Of a stretch of 33,265 nucleotides of DNA, positions 17,643 to 28,718 are shown piece after piece. Under the pieces are notes generated by a model. That model had not been told where the DNA came from, did not search any database, and saw only the letters and a list, made by a program, of their open reading frames with translations. This DNA is from Bacteroidales bacterium (lineage in GTDB: Bacteria; Bacteroidota; Bacteroidia; Bacteroidales; Dysgonomonadaceae), in the NCBI GenBank assembly GCA_012837345.1, contig DURL01000019.1:1-33265 (forward strand). Reading direction: 5' to 3'. Positions within the stretch are counted from its first letter, which is position 1; each line of letters begins with the position of its first letter. The translations under genes and the position numbers were made by a program.

Positions 17643-17658
17643 TGTTTCACGTGGAACA
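17643..17658 (+). promoter_or_regulatory. parS: parS-type centromere site (ParB binding)
   Basis: TGTTTCACGTGGAACA is the exact reverse complement of TGTTCCACGTGAAACA, a perfect instance of the bacterial chromosomal parS consensus TGTTnCACGTGAAACA. It lies between the stop of mnmG and the start of apt, outside coding sequence. ParB (Spo0J) binds such sites and spreads, and ParA then segregates the origin region; parS sites typically sit near oriC, often close to mnmG (gidA) or parAB. No parA or parB gene is in the window. I saw no second full match. Confidence 0.82.
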
Positions 17659-17691
17659 TTACCAAAAAAACAAACAAATAATTGTACAACA

Positions 17692-18222
17692 ATGAGCATT
17701 GAAAAATTAACCGCTTCAGTAAGAAACATCCCGGATTTCCCCATCCCCGGCATTCAGTTCAAGGATATCACGACGCTGTTTCAGTCGCCGGAGCATCTAA
17801 GAGAACTTTCCGACATCCTTTATGAAAGCTATCGTGACAAAGGAATCACCAAGGTAGTAGGAATCGAGTCGAGGGGTTTCTTTATGGGTCCTGCAGTGGC
17901 CATCAAACTTGGTGCGGGCTTTGTGCCGATCCGCAAACCGGGAAAGCTCCCCTATAGTGTGATTGAAGAGACCTATAGCAAGGAATATGGTGAAGACACC
18001 ATTCAGATTCATGAGGATGCCTTGACCAAGGATGATGTAGTGCTGATCCACGATGACCTGCTGGCTACCGGTGGCACCATGGTGGCCGCGCACAATCTGG
18101 TAAAAAAATTGGGTGTAAAGAAAATCTACATCAATTTCCTGATCGAGTTGGAAGAACTTGAGGGACGATTACTATTCCCCGCAGATGTGGAGGTAAGCTC
18201 TATCCTGAAGTTCTCAATTTAA
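17692..18222 (+). CDS. apt: Adenine phosphoribosyltransferase
   Basis: 176 aa. It salvages adenine plus PRPP to AMP. The N-terminus is typical (VRNIPDFPIPGIQFKDITTL), GIESRGFFMGPAVA follows near residue 55, and VVLIHDDLLATGGT near residues 115-128 is the PRPP-binding motif. The start at 17692 gives the usual family length. An earlier in-frame ATG at 17584 lies inside mnmG and would translate through the parS-type site, so it is rejected. The start codon sits in a small inverted repeat, ATTGT-ACA-ACAAT (17681-17693). Confidence 0.97.
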   Translation: MSIEKLTASVRNIPDFPIPGIQFKDITTLFQSPEHLRELSDILYESYRDKGITKVVGIESRGFFMGPAVAIKLGAGFVPIRKPGKLPYSVIEETYSKEYGEDTIQIHEDALTKDDVVLIHDDLLATGGTMVAAHNLVKKLGVKKIYINFLIELEELEGRLLFPADVEVSSILKFSI

Positions 18223-18235
18223 CGAGTCACTCGTT
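18221..18235 (+). terminator. Small hairpin at the apt stop codon
   Basis: AACGAG-TCA-CTCGTT is a perfect 6-bp stem with a 3-nt loop that overlaps the apt stop. Only a weak T stretch follows, so it may stabilise the 3' end rather than terminate. Confidence 0.25.
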
Positions 18236-18260
18236 TCAATCCCGCTCATTTTTGTTATCC

Positions 18261-18296
18261 GCCCGTGGGGCTGTTGACAGAAATGGGCTCTTTTTT
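18261..18296 (+). terminator. Possible apt terminator overlapping the uvrC promoter
   Basis: GCCC at 18261-18264 can pair with GGGC at 18285-18288 around an inner CTGT/ACAG pair, followed by TC and six T's (18291-18296). A competing GCCC-GTG-GGGC hairpin exists. The T run directly abuts the uvrC -7 element. Confidence 0.3.
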
Positions 18297-18305
18297 GTAT
18301 CTTTG
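18274..18305 (+). promoter_or_regulatory. uvrC promoter (-33 TTG and -7 TATCTTTG)
   Basis: TATCTTTG at 18298-18305 is an exact TAnnTTTG match. A TTG (18274-18276) lies 21 bp upstream, near the expected -33 spacing. The element ends 22 bp before the uvrC ATG. This is the most complete promoter in the window. Confidence 0.55.
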
Positions 18306-18326
18306 TCTTTAAAGTAAGCCACCGGA

Positions 18327-20141
18327 ATGATGAACGATGAAATCAAACAGACGTTGGCAGTGCTCCCGCATCAGCCAGGTTGTTACCAGTTTCTCGACGA
18401 GAAGGGGACGGTGATCTACGTGGGTAAGGCGAAAGATCTGAAAAAAAGAGTCTCCTCATACTTCAACAAGCAACATGATCATCCCAAGACACGGATCCTG
18501 GTGCGCAACATCCGAAAGATAAAATACATCGTCGTCAACTCGGAAGAGGATACCTTCCTGCTTGAAAACAACCTGATCAAGCAACTCCGTCCTCGTTATA
18601 ACGTGCTTCTCAAAGATGACAAAAGTTACCCTTCCATCGTTGTCAAAAATGAGTTCTTTCCGCGGGTTTACAAAACACGCAATATCGTGAGGGATGGTTC
18701 CCGTTATTTCGGTCCCTATACCTCCGTACAGTCGGTAAACACATTGCTCGATATCTTCCGCAACGTCTACAAGGTACGCACCTGCCGATTGAATCTCACC
18801 CCTGAGAACATAGCCGCCGGCAAATTCAAGGTTTGTCTGCAATACCACATCAAAAAGTGCAAAGGTCCCTGTGAAGCGTTACAGTCGCTCGAGGAGTACA
18901 ACCGCAACATTGCCGAGATTACCGAGATACTGAAAGGGAATATCTCAATTATCGAAAAGCAGATCCGGGAAGAGATGCATCTGTTGGCCGAAGAGCTCCG
19001 TTTTGAGGAGGCTCAGGAGTTAAAGGATAAGCTTCTACTGATACAAAACTTCAGGGAGAAATCGCAGGTTGTCAGCAACTTTGGTTACAACCTCGATGTA
19101 TTTGCATTCGAAGAAGATGAGCAGGCAGCCTACATCAACTACCTCCACGTAGTGAATGGCGCTGTAAACCAAGCATATACATTTGAATACAGAAAAAAGC
19201 TGGAGGAGCGACCGGAAGAGCTGCTGGGTCTGGGCATCGTGGAGATGCGGCAGCGTTTCGGGAGTAATTCCAAAGAGATCATCGTTCCATTCTTACCCGA
19301 CCTGAAGCTGACCGATGTTGAGTTCACGATCCCACAGCGGGGTGACAAGCGGACACTCTTGCTGCTCTCAGAAAAAAATGTGAAGCAGTTTAAACTTGAC
19401 AAGCTGAAAAAAGCAGAGATGCTCAATCCCGACCAGCGGGCTACCCGCATCCTGAAGAGTGCTCAAAAAGATCTTCGATTAAAAGAGATCCCCTGGCATA
19501 TTGAGTGTTTCGACAATTCCAACATCCAGGGAAGCCATCCGGTGGCAGCCTGTGTGGTCTTCAAAAAAGCGAAGCCGGTAAAAAAAGAGTACCGCCATTT
19601 CAATGTGAAAAGCGTGACAGGACCCGACGATTACGCATCGATGCGTGAGATCGTGGAAAGACGCTACTCTCGCCTGCTTAACGAAGGCGCTCCCCTACCC
19701 CAACTCATTGTGATCGACGGCGGTAAAGGGCAACTGCATGCTGCCGTAGAATCGCTCCAGAAAATCGGTCTCTATGGAATGATCGCGATTATCGGCATCG
19801 CCAAACGGTTGGAAGAGATCTATTACCCTGGCGACCCGGTTCCCATGTATATCGACAAGAACTCAGAGACATTAAAACTGATCCAGCAGCTCCGTGATGA
19901 AGCCCATCGTTTTGGCATCACTTTTCACCGGCAAAAAAGAAGCAAGGCACAAATCACGTCACAGCTCGATGAAATAAAGGGAATCGGCAAGGAGACAAAA
20001 AGGAAATTGCTCACCCGTTTCAAAAGTATCAAACGGATCCGGGAAGCAACAGATGAAGAGATCAGTGAACTGATTGGACGAAGCAAAACAGCGCAGATCA
20101 GGAAATGGATCCATGACAGCAATCACAAAACAGAGACATGA
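18327..20141 (+). CDS. uvrC: Excinuclease ABC subunit C
   Basis: 604 aa, full length. It makes both incisions in nucleotide excision repair with UvrAB. Domains in order: GIY-YIG nuclease (about 14-95, PGCYQFLDEKGTVIYVGKA), the Cys cluster CRLNLTPENIAAGKFKVC to KKCKGPC near 155-185, the UVR helical hairpin around 215-235 (LAEELRFEEAQELKDKL), the RNase H-like endonuclease domain (ECFDNSN near 395 and VIDGGKGQ near 465, with FHRQKRSK), and the C-terminal helix-hairpin-helix pair (LDEIKGIGKETKRKLL). Two adjacent ATGs (18327, 18330) are equally possible starts. Its stop overlaps dtd by ATGA. Confidence 0.98.
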   Translation: MMNDEIKQTLAVLPHQPGCYQFLDEKGTVIYVGKAKDLKKRVSSYFNKQHDHPKTRILVRNIRKIKYIVVNSEEDTFLLENNLIKQLRPRYNVLLKDDKSYPSIVVKNEFFPRVYKTRNIVRDGSRYFGPYTSVQSVNTLLDIFRNVYKVRTCRLNLTPENIAAGKFKVCLQYHIKKCKGPCEALQSLEEYNRNIAEITEILKGNISIIEKQIREEMHLLAEELRFEEAQELKDKLLLIQNFREKSQVVSNFGYNLDVFAFEEDEQAAYINYLHVVNGAVNQAYTFEYRKKLEERPEELLGLGIVEMRQRFGSNSKEIIVPFLPDLKLTDVEFTIPQRGDKRTLLLLSEKNVKQFKLDKLKKAEMLNPDQRATRILKSAQKDLRLKEIPWHIECFDNSNIQGSHPVAACVVFKKAKPVKKEYRHFNVKSVTGPDDYASMREIVERRYSRLLNEGAPLPQLIVIDGGKGQLHAAVESLQKIGLYGMIAIIGIAKRLEEIYYPGDPVPMYIDKNSETLKLIQQLRDEAHRFGITFHRQKRSKAQITSQLDEIKGIGKETKRKLLTRFKSIKRIREATDEEISELIGRSKTAQIRKWIHDSNHKTET

Positions 20142-20590
20142 GGGTATTGATTCAACGGGTATCACGGGCCGCCGTAGTAATCGACGGTGAAGAGAAAGGC
20201 AGAATCGGCAAGGGTTTGCTGATTTTCCTGGGTATTGAAGAGGAGGATGACGAGAGCGACATCGATTATCTTTGCCGAAAAGTTGTCCAGCTACGAGTTT
20301 TTGATGATGCCGATGGTGTGATGAACCTGTCGGTCAGTGATGTCGGTGGTGAGCTGCTGGTAGTATCACAGTTCACACTTCATGCCAGCACCCGAAAGGG
20401 AAACAGACCCTCCTACATCCGGGCGGCAAGACCGGAGCAGGCGATTCCCCTGTATGAGAAATTTTGTCGGGTGTTGGAAGGTCTACTGGAACGGGAGGTG
20501 CCAACAGGTACCTTTGGTGCCGATATGCAGGTGGAGTTGGTCAACGACGGTCCGGTCACCATCTGGATCGATTCAAAAAAGAGAGAATAG
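20138..20590 (+). CDS. dtd: D-aminoacyl-tRNA deacylase
   Basis: 150 aa. It removes D-amino acids (and Gly from tRNA-Ala) from tRNA. The signatures are the N-terminal MRVLIQRVSRAAVVIDGE, SQFTLHAST near residue 79, KGNRPSYIRAA, and NDGPVTIWIDS near the C-terminus, which supplies the Gly-cisPro-type chirality loop. It overlaps uvrC by four bases (ATGA), and its TAG is directly followed by the mazG ATG, so the genes are translationally linked. Confidence 0.96.
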   Translation: MRVLIQRVSRAAVVIDGEEKGRIGKGLLIFLGIEEEDDESDIDYLCRKVVQLRVFDDADGVMNLSVSDVGGELLVVSQFTLHASTRKGNRPSYIRAARPEQAIPLYEKFCRVLEGLLEREVPTGTFGADMQVELVNDGPVTIWIDSKKRE

Positions 20591-20923
20591 ATGAAATTGC
20601 AGGAAGCACAACAGCTGGTAGATGACTGGATACGCACCTATGGCGTGCGTTACTTCAGTGAGTTGACCAACATGGCCATCCTTACCGAGGAGGTGGGTGA
20701 GCTGGCTCGTATTATCGCCCGTACCTATGGCGACCAGTCGTTCAAAGAGAGTGACCGATCGGCTGATCTGGCCGATGAGATGGCCGACGTACTATGGGTG
20801 CTGATCTGTATGGCCAATCAAACGGGTGTTGATCTGGAAGAGGCATTGAGAAAAAACATTGAAAAAAAGAGCGGGAGAGATGCCACCCGTCACAAAGAGA
20901 ATCCAAAACTGAACAATCAGTGA
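20591..20923 (+). CDS. MazG-type nucleotide pyrophosphohydrolase
   Basis: 110 aa, a single MazG-like all-alpha domain. The metal-binding motif is EEVGELARI near residue 35 (E-E-x2-E) with DEMADVLW near residue 62 (E-x2-D). Members hydrolyse (d)NTPs, often non-canonical ones, to monophosphates. It begins on the base after the dtd stop and overlaps deoC in GTGA. Placement between uvrC/dtd and deoC suggests nucleotide-pool maintenance, as an inference. Confidence 0.9.
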   Translation: MKLQEAQQLVDDWIRTYGVRYFSELTNMAILTEEVGELARIIARTYGDQSFKESDRSADLADEMADVLWVLICMANQTGVDLEEALRKNIEKKSGRDATRHKENPKLNNQ

Positions 20924-21822
20924 ATATACAAACCATAAAACGAATAGAACAGATGGAAGAAGAAAAGTATCTATCCACACTGAAAGCGTATCCATTTACG
21001 CTGACCGATGAACAGGTAACCGAGAAGGTGAATAGCCTCCTGGCTGATAAAAGAGCTACAGACAAATCCAGAGAGGTATACAGCTTCCTCTACGGTTGCA
21101 TCGACCTGACCACCCTCAACAGTACCGACACCCGCGAAGGTGTCTGGCAGTTTACCGAGAGGGTGAACAGTTTTGAGGGCAGCCGTCCCGACACACCCAA
21201 TGTAGCGGCCATCTGTGTCTATCCCAACTTCGCCCACACAGTGAAAGAGGCACTGACAGCCGATGTCCGGATTGCGTGCGTATCAGCCGGTTTCCCTTCA
21301 TCGCAAACCTTTTCGGAGGTAAAAGTAGCTGAAACGGCACTGGCGGTAGCTGATGGCGCCGATGAAATAGACGTGGTGATCAACCTGGGTCTCTTCCTGG
21401 GTGAGGAATATGAAGAGATGTGCGAAGAGCTCTCCGAGATAAAAGAGGCTTGCCGGCAGGCCACCCTCAAGGTGATCCTGGAGACAGGAGCGTTGAAAAG
21501 TGCGGCTCACATCTATCGTGCATCCATCCTCTCACTCTATTCAGGAGGTGATTTCCTGAAGACCTCCACCGGCAAGGGTTACCCGGGTGCCACACCGGAA
21601 GCAGCTTACGTGATGTGCCAGGCCATCAGTGATTACCACAGGAAAACAGGTCGCAAAGCAGGATTAAAGGTCTCCGGCGGTGTGGCTACACCAGAAGATG
21701 CATTGAGCTACTATACCATTGTACGGGAGATCCTGGGGGAGGAGTGGTGCAACAACAGCCTCTTCCGTGTGGGAGCCAGCCGGCTGGCAGATGCCTTACT
21801 GGCAGAGATCGATAAAAGTTGA
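20920..21822 (+). CDS. deoC: Deoxyribose-phosphate aldolase
   Basis: 300 aa. It splits 2-deoxyribose-5-phosphate into acetaldehyde and glyceraldehyde-3-phosphate in deoxynucleoside breakdown. The TIM-barrel motifs are DGADEIDVVINLG, LKVILETGAL (Lys) and the Schiff-base Lys214 in DFLKTSTGKG, then GLKVSGGV. The GTG at 20920 overlaps the MazG stop (GTGA). An ATG at 20953 would give 289 aa and is a reasonable alternative start. It is the last gene of the uvrC-dtd-mazG-deoC run. Confidence 0.94.
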   Translation: MNIQTIKRIEQMEEEKYLSTLKAYPFTLTDEQVTEKVNSLLADKRATDKSREVYSFLYGCIDLTTLNSTDTREGVWQFTERVNSFEGSRPDTPNVAAICVYPNFAHTVKEALTADVRIACVSAGFPSSQTFSEVKVAETALAVADGADEIDVVINLGLFLGEEYEEMCEELSEIKEACRQATLKVILETGALKSAAHIYRASILSLYSGGDFLKTSTGKGYPGATPEAAYVMCQAISDYHRKTGRKAGLKVSGGVATPEDALSYYTIVREILGEEWCNNSLFRVGASRLADALLAEIDKS

Positions 21823-21868
21823 TCTCACCTGACAAACATTTACAACCAACGGACCCAATAAACTTTAA

Positions 21869-25267
<3,399 letters not shown>

Positions 25268-25288
25268 CCGGAGCAGCACATTTTTTCA

Positions 25289-25322
25289 GAGGCGGATCCC
25301 TGCGGGTCCGTCTCTTTTGTTT
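25289..25322 (+). terminator. Rho-independent terminator after the GH2 gene
   Basis: GAGGCGGATCCC (25289-25300) pairs with GGGTCCGTCTC (25304-25314) through a TGC loop, with one G-T pair and one bulged T, followed by TTTTGTTT. It lies 22 bp after the GH2 stop. Confidence 0.75.
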
Positions 25323-25367
25323 CGGAAATCTTCATCGTTTCGTAACGAGAGAAATCGACATAAATAG

Positions 25368-25375
25368 TATATTTG
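25368..25375 (+). promoter_or_regulatory. -7 promoter element for the phosphoesterase gene
   Basis: TATATTTG matches TAnnTTTG exactly and ends 35 bp before the ATG at 25410, downstream of the terminator. This makes the phosphoesterase an independent unit. Confidence 0.45.
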
Positions 25376-25409
25376 TTGACTGAACAGCAATAGATAAAAA
25401 ATAACGACG

Positions 25410-26972
25410 ATGAAAAAAAAGCTCTTTTTCCTTACTCTTCTTCTTAGCTCCCTCCCACTCTTCTCACAACAGCTGGCCACTGGTTTCGTCTTTGAAGACA
25501 CCAACGGAAACGGCCATAAAGAGCGACGGGAGCCGGGTATAGCCGGCGCAGCAGTCTCCAACGGTACCGATGTGGTGTTGACACGTGACGACGGCAGCTA
25601 CCGTATTCCGGTGAAAAGCGGCAACACCCTCTTCGTGATCAAGCCCGCCGGATACAAACCTGCCGTGAACGAAGATTTTATCCCGCAGTTCTATTACCAT
25701 TACAAGCCGGAGGGATCACCGGACCACTACACCTATAAGGGGGTTGCCCCCACCGATGAGCTGCCCCGATCAGTCGATTTTGGCCTCTACCGATACGATG
25801 AGCCGGATGATTTTACCGCAATCGTCTTCGGCGATCCGCAACCCTACACGATGGAGGATCTGGATCATTTCACCCGCAAGATCGTGGAGGATGTGACGAA
25901 GAGTGACCACACGCTATTTGGGATTAGCCTGGGTGATATCGTGGGGGACAACCTTGACCTGCAGACGGTATACAAGGAACGGATGCGCCAACTGCAGCTC
26001 CCCTGGTACAATGTGATGGGTAATCATGACATGAACTACGACGCTCCTTCCGACGACCTCTCTGATGAGACCTTCGAAAAGAATTTCGGAAGTGCCAACT
26101 ATGCCTTCAACTACGGTGACGCACATTTCATCGTGCTGGACAATATCCTCTACCCCGATCCGCGCGACGGCAAGGGATACTGGGGTGGTTACCGGCTTGA
26201 TCAGCTGCTCTTCCTGGAGAATGATTTGAAGCATGTGCCAAAAGAGAAGCTGATTGTCCTCTCACAACATATCGACATGAAAGGTGAGGCAGGATACAGA
26301 TTGTCAGACCGTCAACGCCTCTTTGATCTGCTGAAAGACTACGACAATGTATTGGTGATGTCGGCCCACACACATTTACAGGACCAGATCGAGTACACCT
26401 CAACAGAGGGCTGGATGGGCAAAAAGCCATTGCACGAATACAACGTGGGTACCACTTCCGGCGACTGGTATTCGGGAAAAAAGGATGCCAGGGGACTGCC
26501 CGATGCCACCATGCGGGACGGTACGCCCCAGGGGTATGCTTTTCTGAAGATAAAGGGGAATCAATACAGCGTGGATTACAAGGTTGCCGGGAGAGATTCC
26601 GGGTATCAGATGAATATCTATGCACCGAAAGTGGTACCCTACAAGGGCCGAACCAGCTCCAGAATCGTGGTCAACTTCTTTATGGGAAGCCGCAACGACC
26701 TGGTGGAATACCGCATCGGTAAAGGAGAGTGGCAGAAAATGCACTACATCGAAGCAGCTGACCCCTCCTATACAGCCATGTTGTTCGAATGGGACTTGAC
26801 CGACCGACTGCTACCGGGTCGTAGACCCTCGAACGCGGTGAACAGTACCCATCTCTGGCAAGGTAGCATCAAGACCGATCTGCCTCCCGGTGAACAGATG
26901 ATCGAAGTGCGTGCCACCGACCGTTTCGGCAAACAGCATCACGGTGAGAAACGATACCGGATCGTCGAATAA
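25410..26972 (+). CDS. Secreted calcineurin-like phosphoesterase with N-terminal SdrD B-like domain
   Basis: 520 aa. A signal peptide (MKKKLFFLTLLLSSLPLFSQ) implies export. Residues about 22-110 are a beta-sandwich that opens like an SdrD B repeat (GFVFEDTNGNGHKERREPGI, then DDGSYRIPV). The metallophosphoesterase core follows: VFGDPQPY near 140, GDIVGDN near 175, GNHD near 204, SQHID near 287 and SAHTH near 318, together supplying the two-metal ligands. The C-terminal 150 residues (about 370-520) are a further beta-rich domain as in MetallophosC proteins. The substrate is unknown; a periplasmic phosphomonoester or phosphodiester is likely. Confidence 0.87.
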   Translation: MKKKLFFLTLLLSSLPLFSQQLATGFVFEDTNGNGHKERREPGIAGAAVSNGTDVVLTRDDGSYRIPVKSGNTLFVIKPAGYKPAVNEDFIPQFYYHYKPEGSPDHYTYKGVAPTDELPRSVDFGLYRYDEPDDFTAIVFGDPQPYTMEDLDHFTRKIVEDVTKSDHTLFGISLGDIVGDNLDLQTVYKERMRQLQLPWYNVMGNHDMNYDAPSDDLSDETFEKNFGSANYAFNYGDAHFIVLDNILYPDPRDGKGYWGGYRLDQLLFLENDLKHVPKEKLIVLSQHIDMKGEAGYRLSDRQRLFDLLKDYDNVLVMSAHTHLQDQIEYTSTEGWMGKKPLHEYNVGTTSGDWYSGKKDARGLPDATMRDGTPQGYAFLKIKGNQYSVDYKVAGRDSGYQMNIYAPKVVPYKGRTSSRIVVNFFMGSRNDLVEYRIGKGEWQKMHYIEAADPSYTAMLFEWDLTDRLLPGRRPSNAVNSTHLWQGSIKTDLPPGEQMIEVRATDRFGKQHHGEKRYRIVE

Positions 26973-27160
26973 GCAAAATCTGCCTTTTTGTCACCTTTAT
27001 GCCTCTGAATAGAGTATAAAAGCAGTATTATATGCCATTTTGTCCTCTTTTATCCTGTTGTAACATGGTTTGATGCAACGGCATATCTTTTGCCATTTCT
27101 CTTATGCGAGAGAGAAACAAAATCGATAAACAAACAACAAATAAAAGAAAGGGTACAATT

Positions 27161-27586
27161 ATGACGATCATCAGACGTACAAACAACTGGCTGCCGAGTG
27201 TCTTCAATGACGTGTTCGGCAATGAATGGATGCCAAGCAACAACCGGTCGGTACCGGCCATCAACATCCAGCAAAACGACAATGGCTTCCTGGTAGAGGT
27301 TGCTGCTCCCGGAATGACCAAGGAGGATTGCAACATAAGGATCGACGAAGAGAACAACCTGGTAATCACGTTCGAAAAGAAGAATGAATCGGAAGAGAAA
27401 GACCAGAAGGGATCCTATCTGCGTCGCGAGTTCTCCTACACACAGTTCCAGCGTACAATGATCCTGCCTGACAACGTAGAGAAAGATCAAATCTCAGCCA
27501 AGGTGGAAAACGGTGTGCTCTCGGTAACCATACCGGTCGCCAACGAAGAGAAGAGACCTAATTCACGGCTGATCGAGATCCAGTAA
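27161..27586 (+). CDS. Hsp20/alpha-crystallin small heat shock protein
   Basis: 141 aa. An ATP-independent holdase that binds unfolding proteins. The ATG at 27161 gives the family N-terminus (RRTNNWLPSVFNDVFGNEW); an earlier in-frame ATG at 27104 would add 19 polar residues. The alpha-crystallin domain spans about 35-130 (VEVAAPGMTKEDCNIRIDEE, then ENGVLSVTIPV). The C-terminal LIEIQ contains the I-x-I oligomerisation motif. The 188-bp upstream gap has three TGCC-plus-T-rich boxes but no CIRCE element. A strong terminator follows. Confidence 0.95.
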   Translation: MTIIRRTNNWLPSVFNDVFGNEWMPSNNRSVPAINIQQNDNGFLVEVAAPGMTKEDCNIRIDEENNLVITFEKKNESEEKDQKGSYLRREFSYTQFQRTMILPDNVEKDQISAKVENGVLSVTIPVANEEKRPNSRLIEIQ

Positions 27587-27615
27587 GGATAGGATTGATC
27601 ACGATTGATGTGAAG

Positions 27616-27646
27616 ATACCACCCCACCACGGGGTGGTATTTTTTA
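27616..27646 (+). terminator. Strong Rho-independent terminator after hsp20
   Basis: ATACCACCCC (27616-27625) and GGGGTGGTAT (27631-27640) form a perfect 10-bp stem with an ACCAC loop, followed by TTTTTATT. It ends right at the stop codon of the convergent polyprenyl synthase gene and mainly serves the rightward transcript. Confidence 0.88.
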
Positions 27647-28621
27647 TTAATACCTGCGGTCTTTCAGGTAGCCGAGGAAGAGGTACATCAGCTTTTCCAT
27701 CTCATTACTGAAGCTGAAACCCGTGACAATCTGTTCCGCCTCTGCAATCAGGCTCTCCATCTTCCCATAGGCGTAATCGATGCCTCCCTGCTCCCTGGCA
27801 AATGACAGCAGACAGTCGATATTCTCATCGCTATAACTGCGGGAGGTGATGATCTCCATCATCTCATCAGAAAGGGCTTTGGGAGCGTTCTGCAACGCAT
27901 AAATCAGGGGCAGGGTGATCTTTCCTTCGCGGATATCGTTGCCGGTAGGCTTGCCCACATCCCTGTTGAAGTAATCAAAGATATCATCCCTGATCTGGAA
28001 ACAGATACCCAACAGGCTACCCAACTTCGTGAAACGGTCGATTCTCTCACTGTCTGCTCCTCCGGTGATGGCACCGATGGCAATGCTGGCACGCATGAGT
28101 GAGGCGGTCTTCTTGTCGATCACCTCGAAATAGGCTGCCTCGTCAACGATGATGCCGTTGGCAAGGGTAAGCTGATTCAGCTCACCTTCCGCGAGATTCT
28201 GTCCCAGCTCCGAGATAATCCGAATGATGTTGAGGTCTTTGGTCTTCACGCTCTCCAGCAAGGCTGTGGAGAGAAGGTAGTCGCCCAGCAGCACCGCCTG
28301 GGTATTATCATAGACCGCATGCAATGAGCGCTTACCGCGACGGGTATCCGACTTGTCGATCACGTCATCGTGTACCAGAGTGGCGGTGTGCAACAACTCT
28401 ACGGTTACGGCACCGTGATAGGTCTCCGGGATGATCCCGCCACAGGCCTTGGCTGTCATCAGCACCAACAGGGGTCTCAATCTCTTTCCGGTGGTGTTGA
28501 AGAGATAGCCTACCATCTCGCTGATGAGCGGGTTATCGCTTTTCACCGATGCCTGCAGATACTCTTCAAAGTGGAGCATCTCCTTCCGAAGAAAATCATT
28601 TATGAGCTGACCCTGATCCAT
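27647..28621 (-). CDS. Long-chain polyprenyl diphosphate synthase (IspB-like)
   Basis: 324 aa from the ATG at 28621; the codon before it is TTG and need not be used. A trans-prenyltransferase that condenses FPP/GPP with IPP, probably making the menaquinone side chain. The first Asp-rich motif is LVHDDVID (D85, D86, D89), followed by DTRRGKRSLH; the second is QIRDDIFDY (D212, D213, D216). Ala80, five residues before the first Asp, is a small residue as in long-chain (octaprenyl-type) enzymes rather than an aromatic chain stopper. It is divergent from polA. Confidence 0.92.
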   Translation of the reverse strand: MDQGQLINDFLRKEMLHFEEYLQASVKSDNPLISEMVGYLFNTTGKRLRPLLVLMTAKACGGIIPETYHGAVTVELLHTATLVHDDVIDKSDTRRGKRSLHAVYDNTQAVLLGDYLLSTALLESVKTKDLNIIRIISELGQNLAEGELNQLTLANGIIVDEAAYFEVIDKKTASLMRASIAIGAITGGADSERIDRFTKLGSLLGICFQIRDDIFDYFNRDVGKPTGNDIREGKITLPLIYALQNAPKALSDEMMEIITSRSYSDENIDCLLSFAREQGGIDYAYGKMESLIAEAEQIVTGFSFSNEMEKLMYLFLGYLKDRRY

Positions 28622-28642
28622 CAATACCGACTTAAACAGCTA

Positions 28643-28650
28643 CAAAAGTA
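28643..28650 (-). promoter_or_regulatory. -7 promoter element for the polyprenyl synthase gene
   Basis: The plus strand reads CAAAAGTA, giving TACTTTTG on the minus strand (TAnnTTTG). It lies 22 bp upstream of the ATG at 28621. A CAAA (TTTG on the minus strand) at 28673-28676 is a possible -33 box at 22-bp spacing. Confidence 0.5.
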
Positions 28651-28682
28651 GAAATAATTCTCCGCTTCGCAACAAATATTCG

Positions 28683-28690
28683 TAACTTTA
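28683..28690 (+). promoter_or_regulatory. Probable -7 promoter element for polA
   Basis: TAACTTTA differs from TAnnTTTG only in the last base. It ends 29 bp before the preferred polA ATG (28719) but only 11 bp before the alternative ATG (28701), supporting the later start. Confidence 0.35.
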
Positions 28691-28718
28691 CGTTTCCTTA
28701 ATGTTATCGCAGCAGATT

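Noticed and set aside
17584-17691. An N-terminal extension of Apt by 36 residues.
   Set aside because: It starts inside mnmG, reads through the parS-type site and is absent from the family.
25577-25590. A second CACGTG core (TGTTGACACGTGACGA region).
   Set aside because: Spacing of the flanking TGTT is one base off and the right half does not match; it lies inside the phosphoesterase gene.
26973-27160. CIRCE (HrcA operator) upstream of hsp20.
   Set aside because: No TTAGCACTC/GAGTGCTAA inverted repeat is present.
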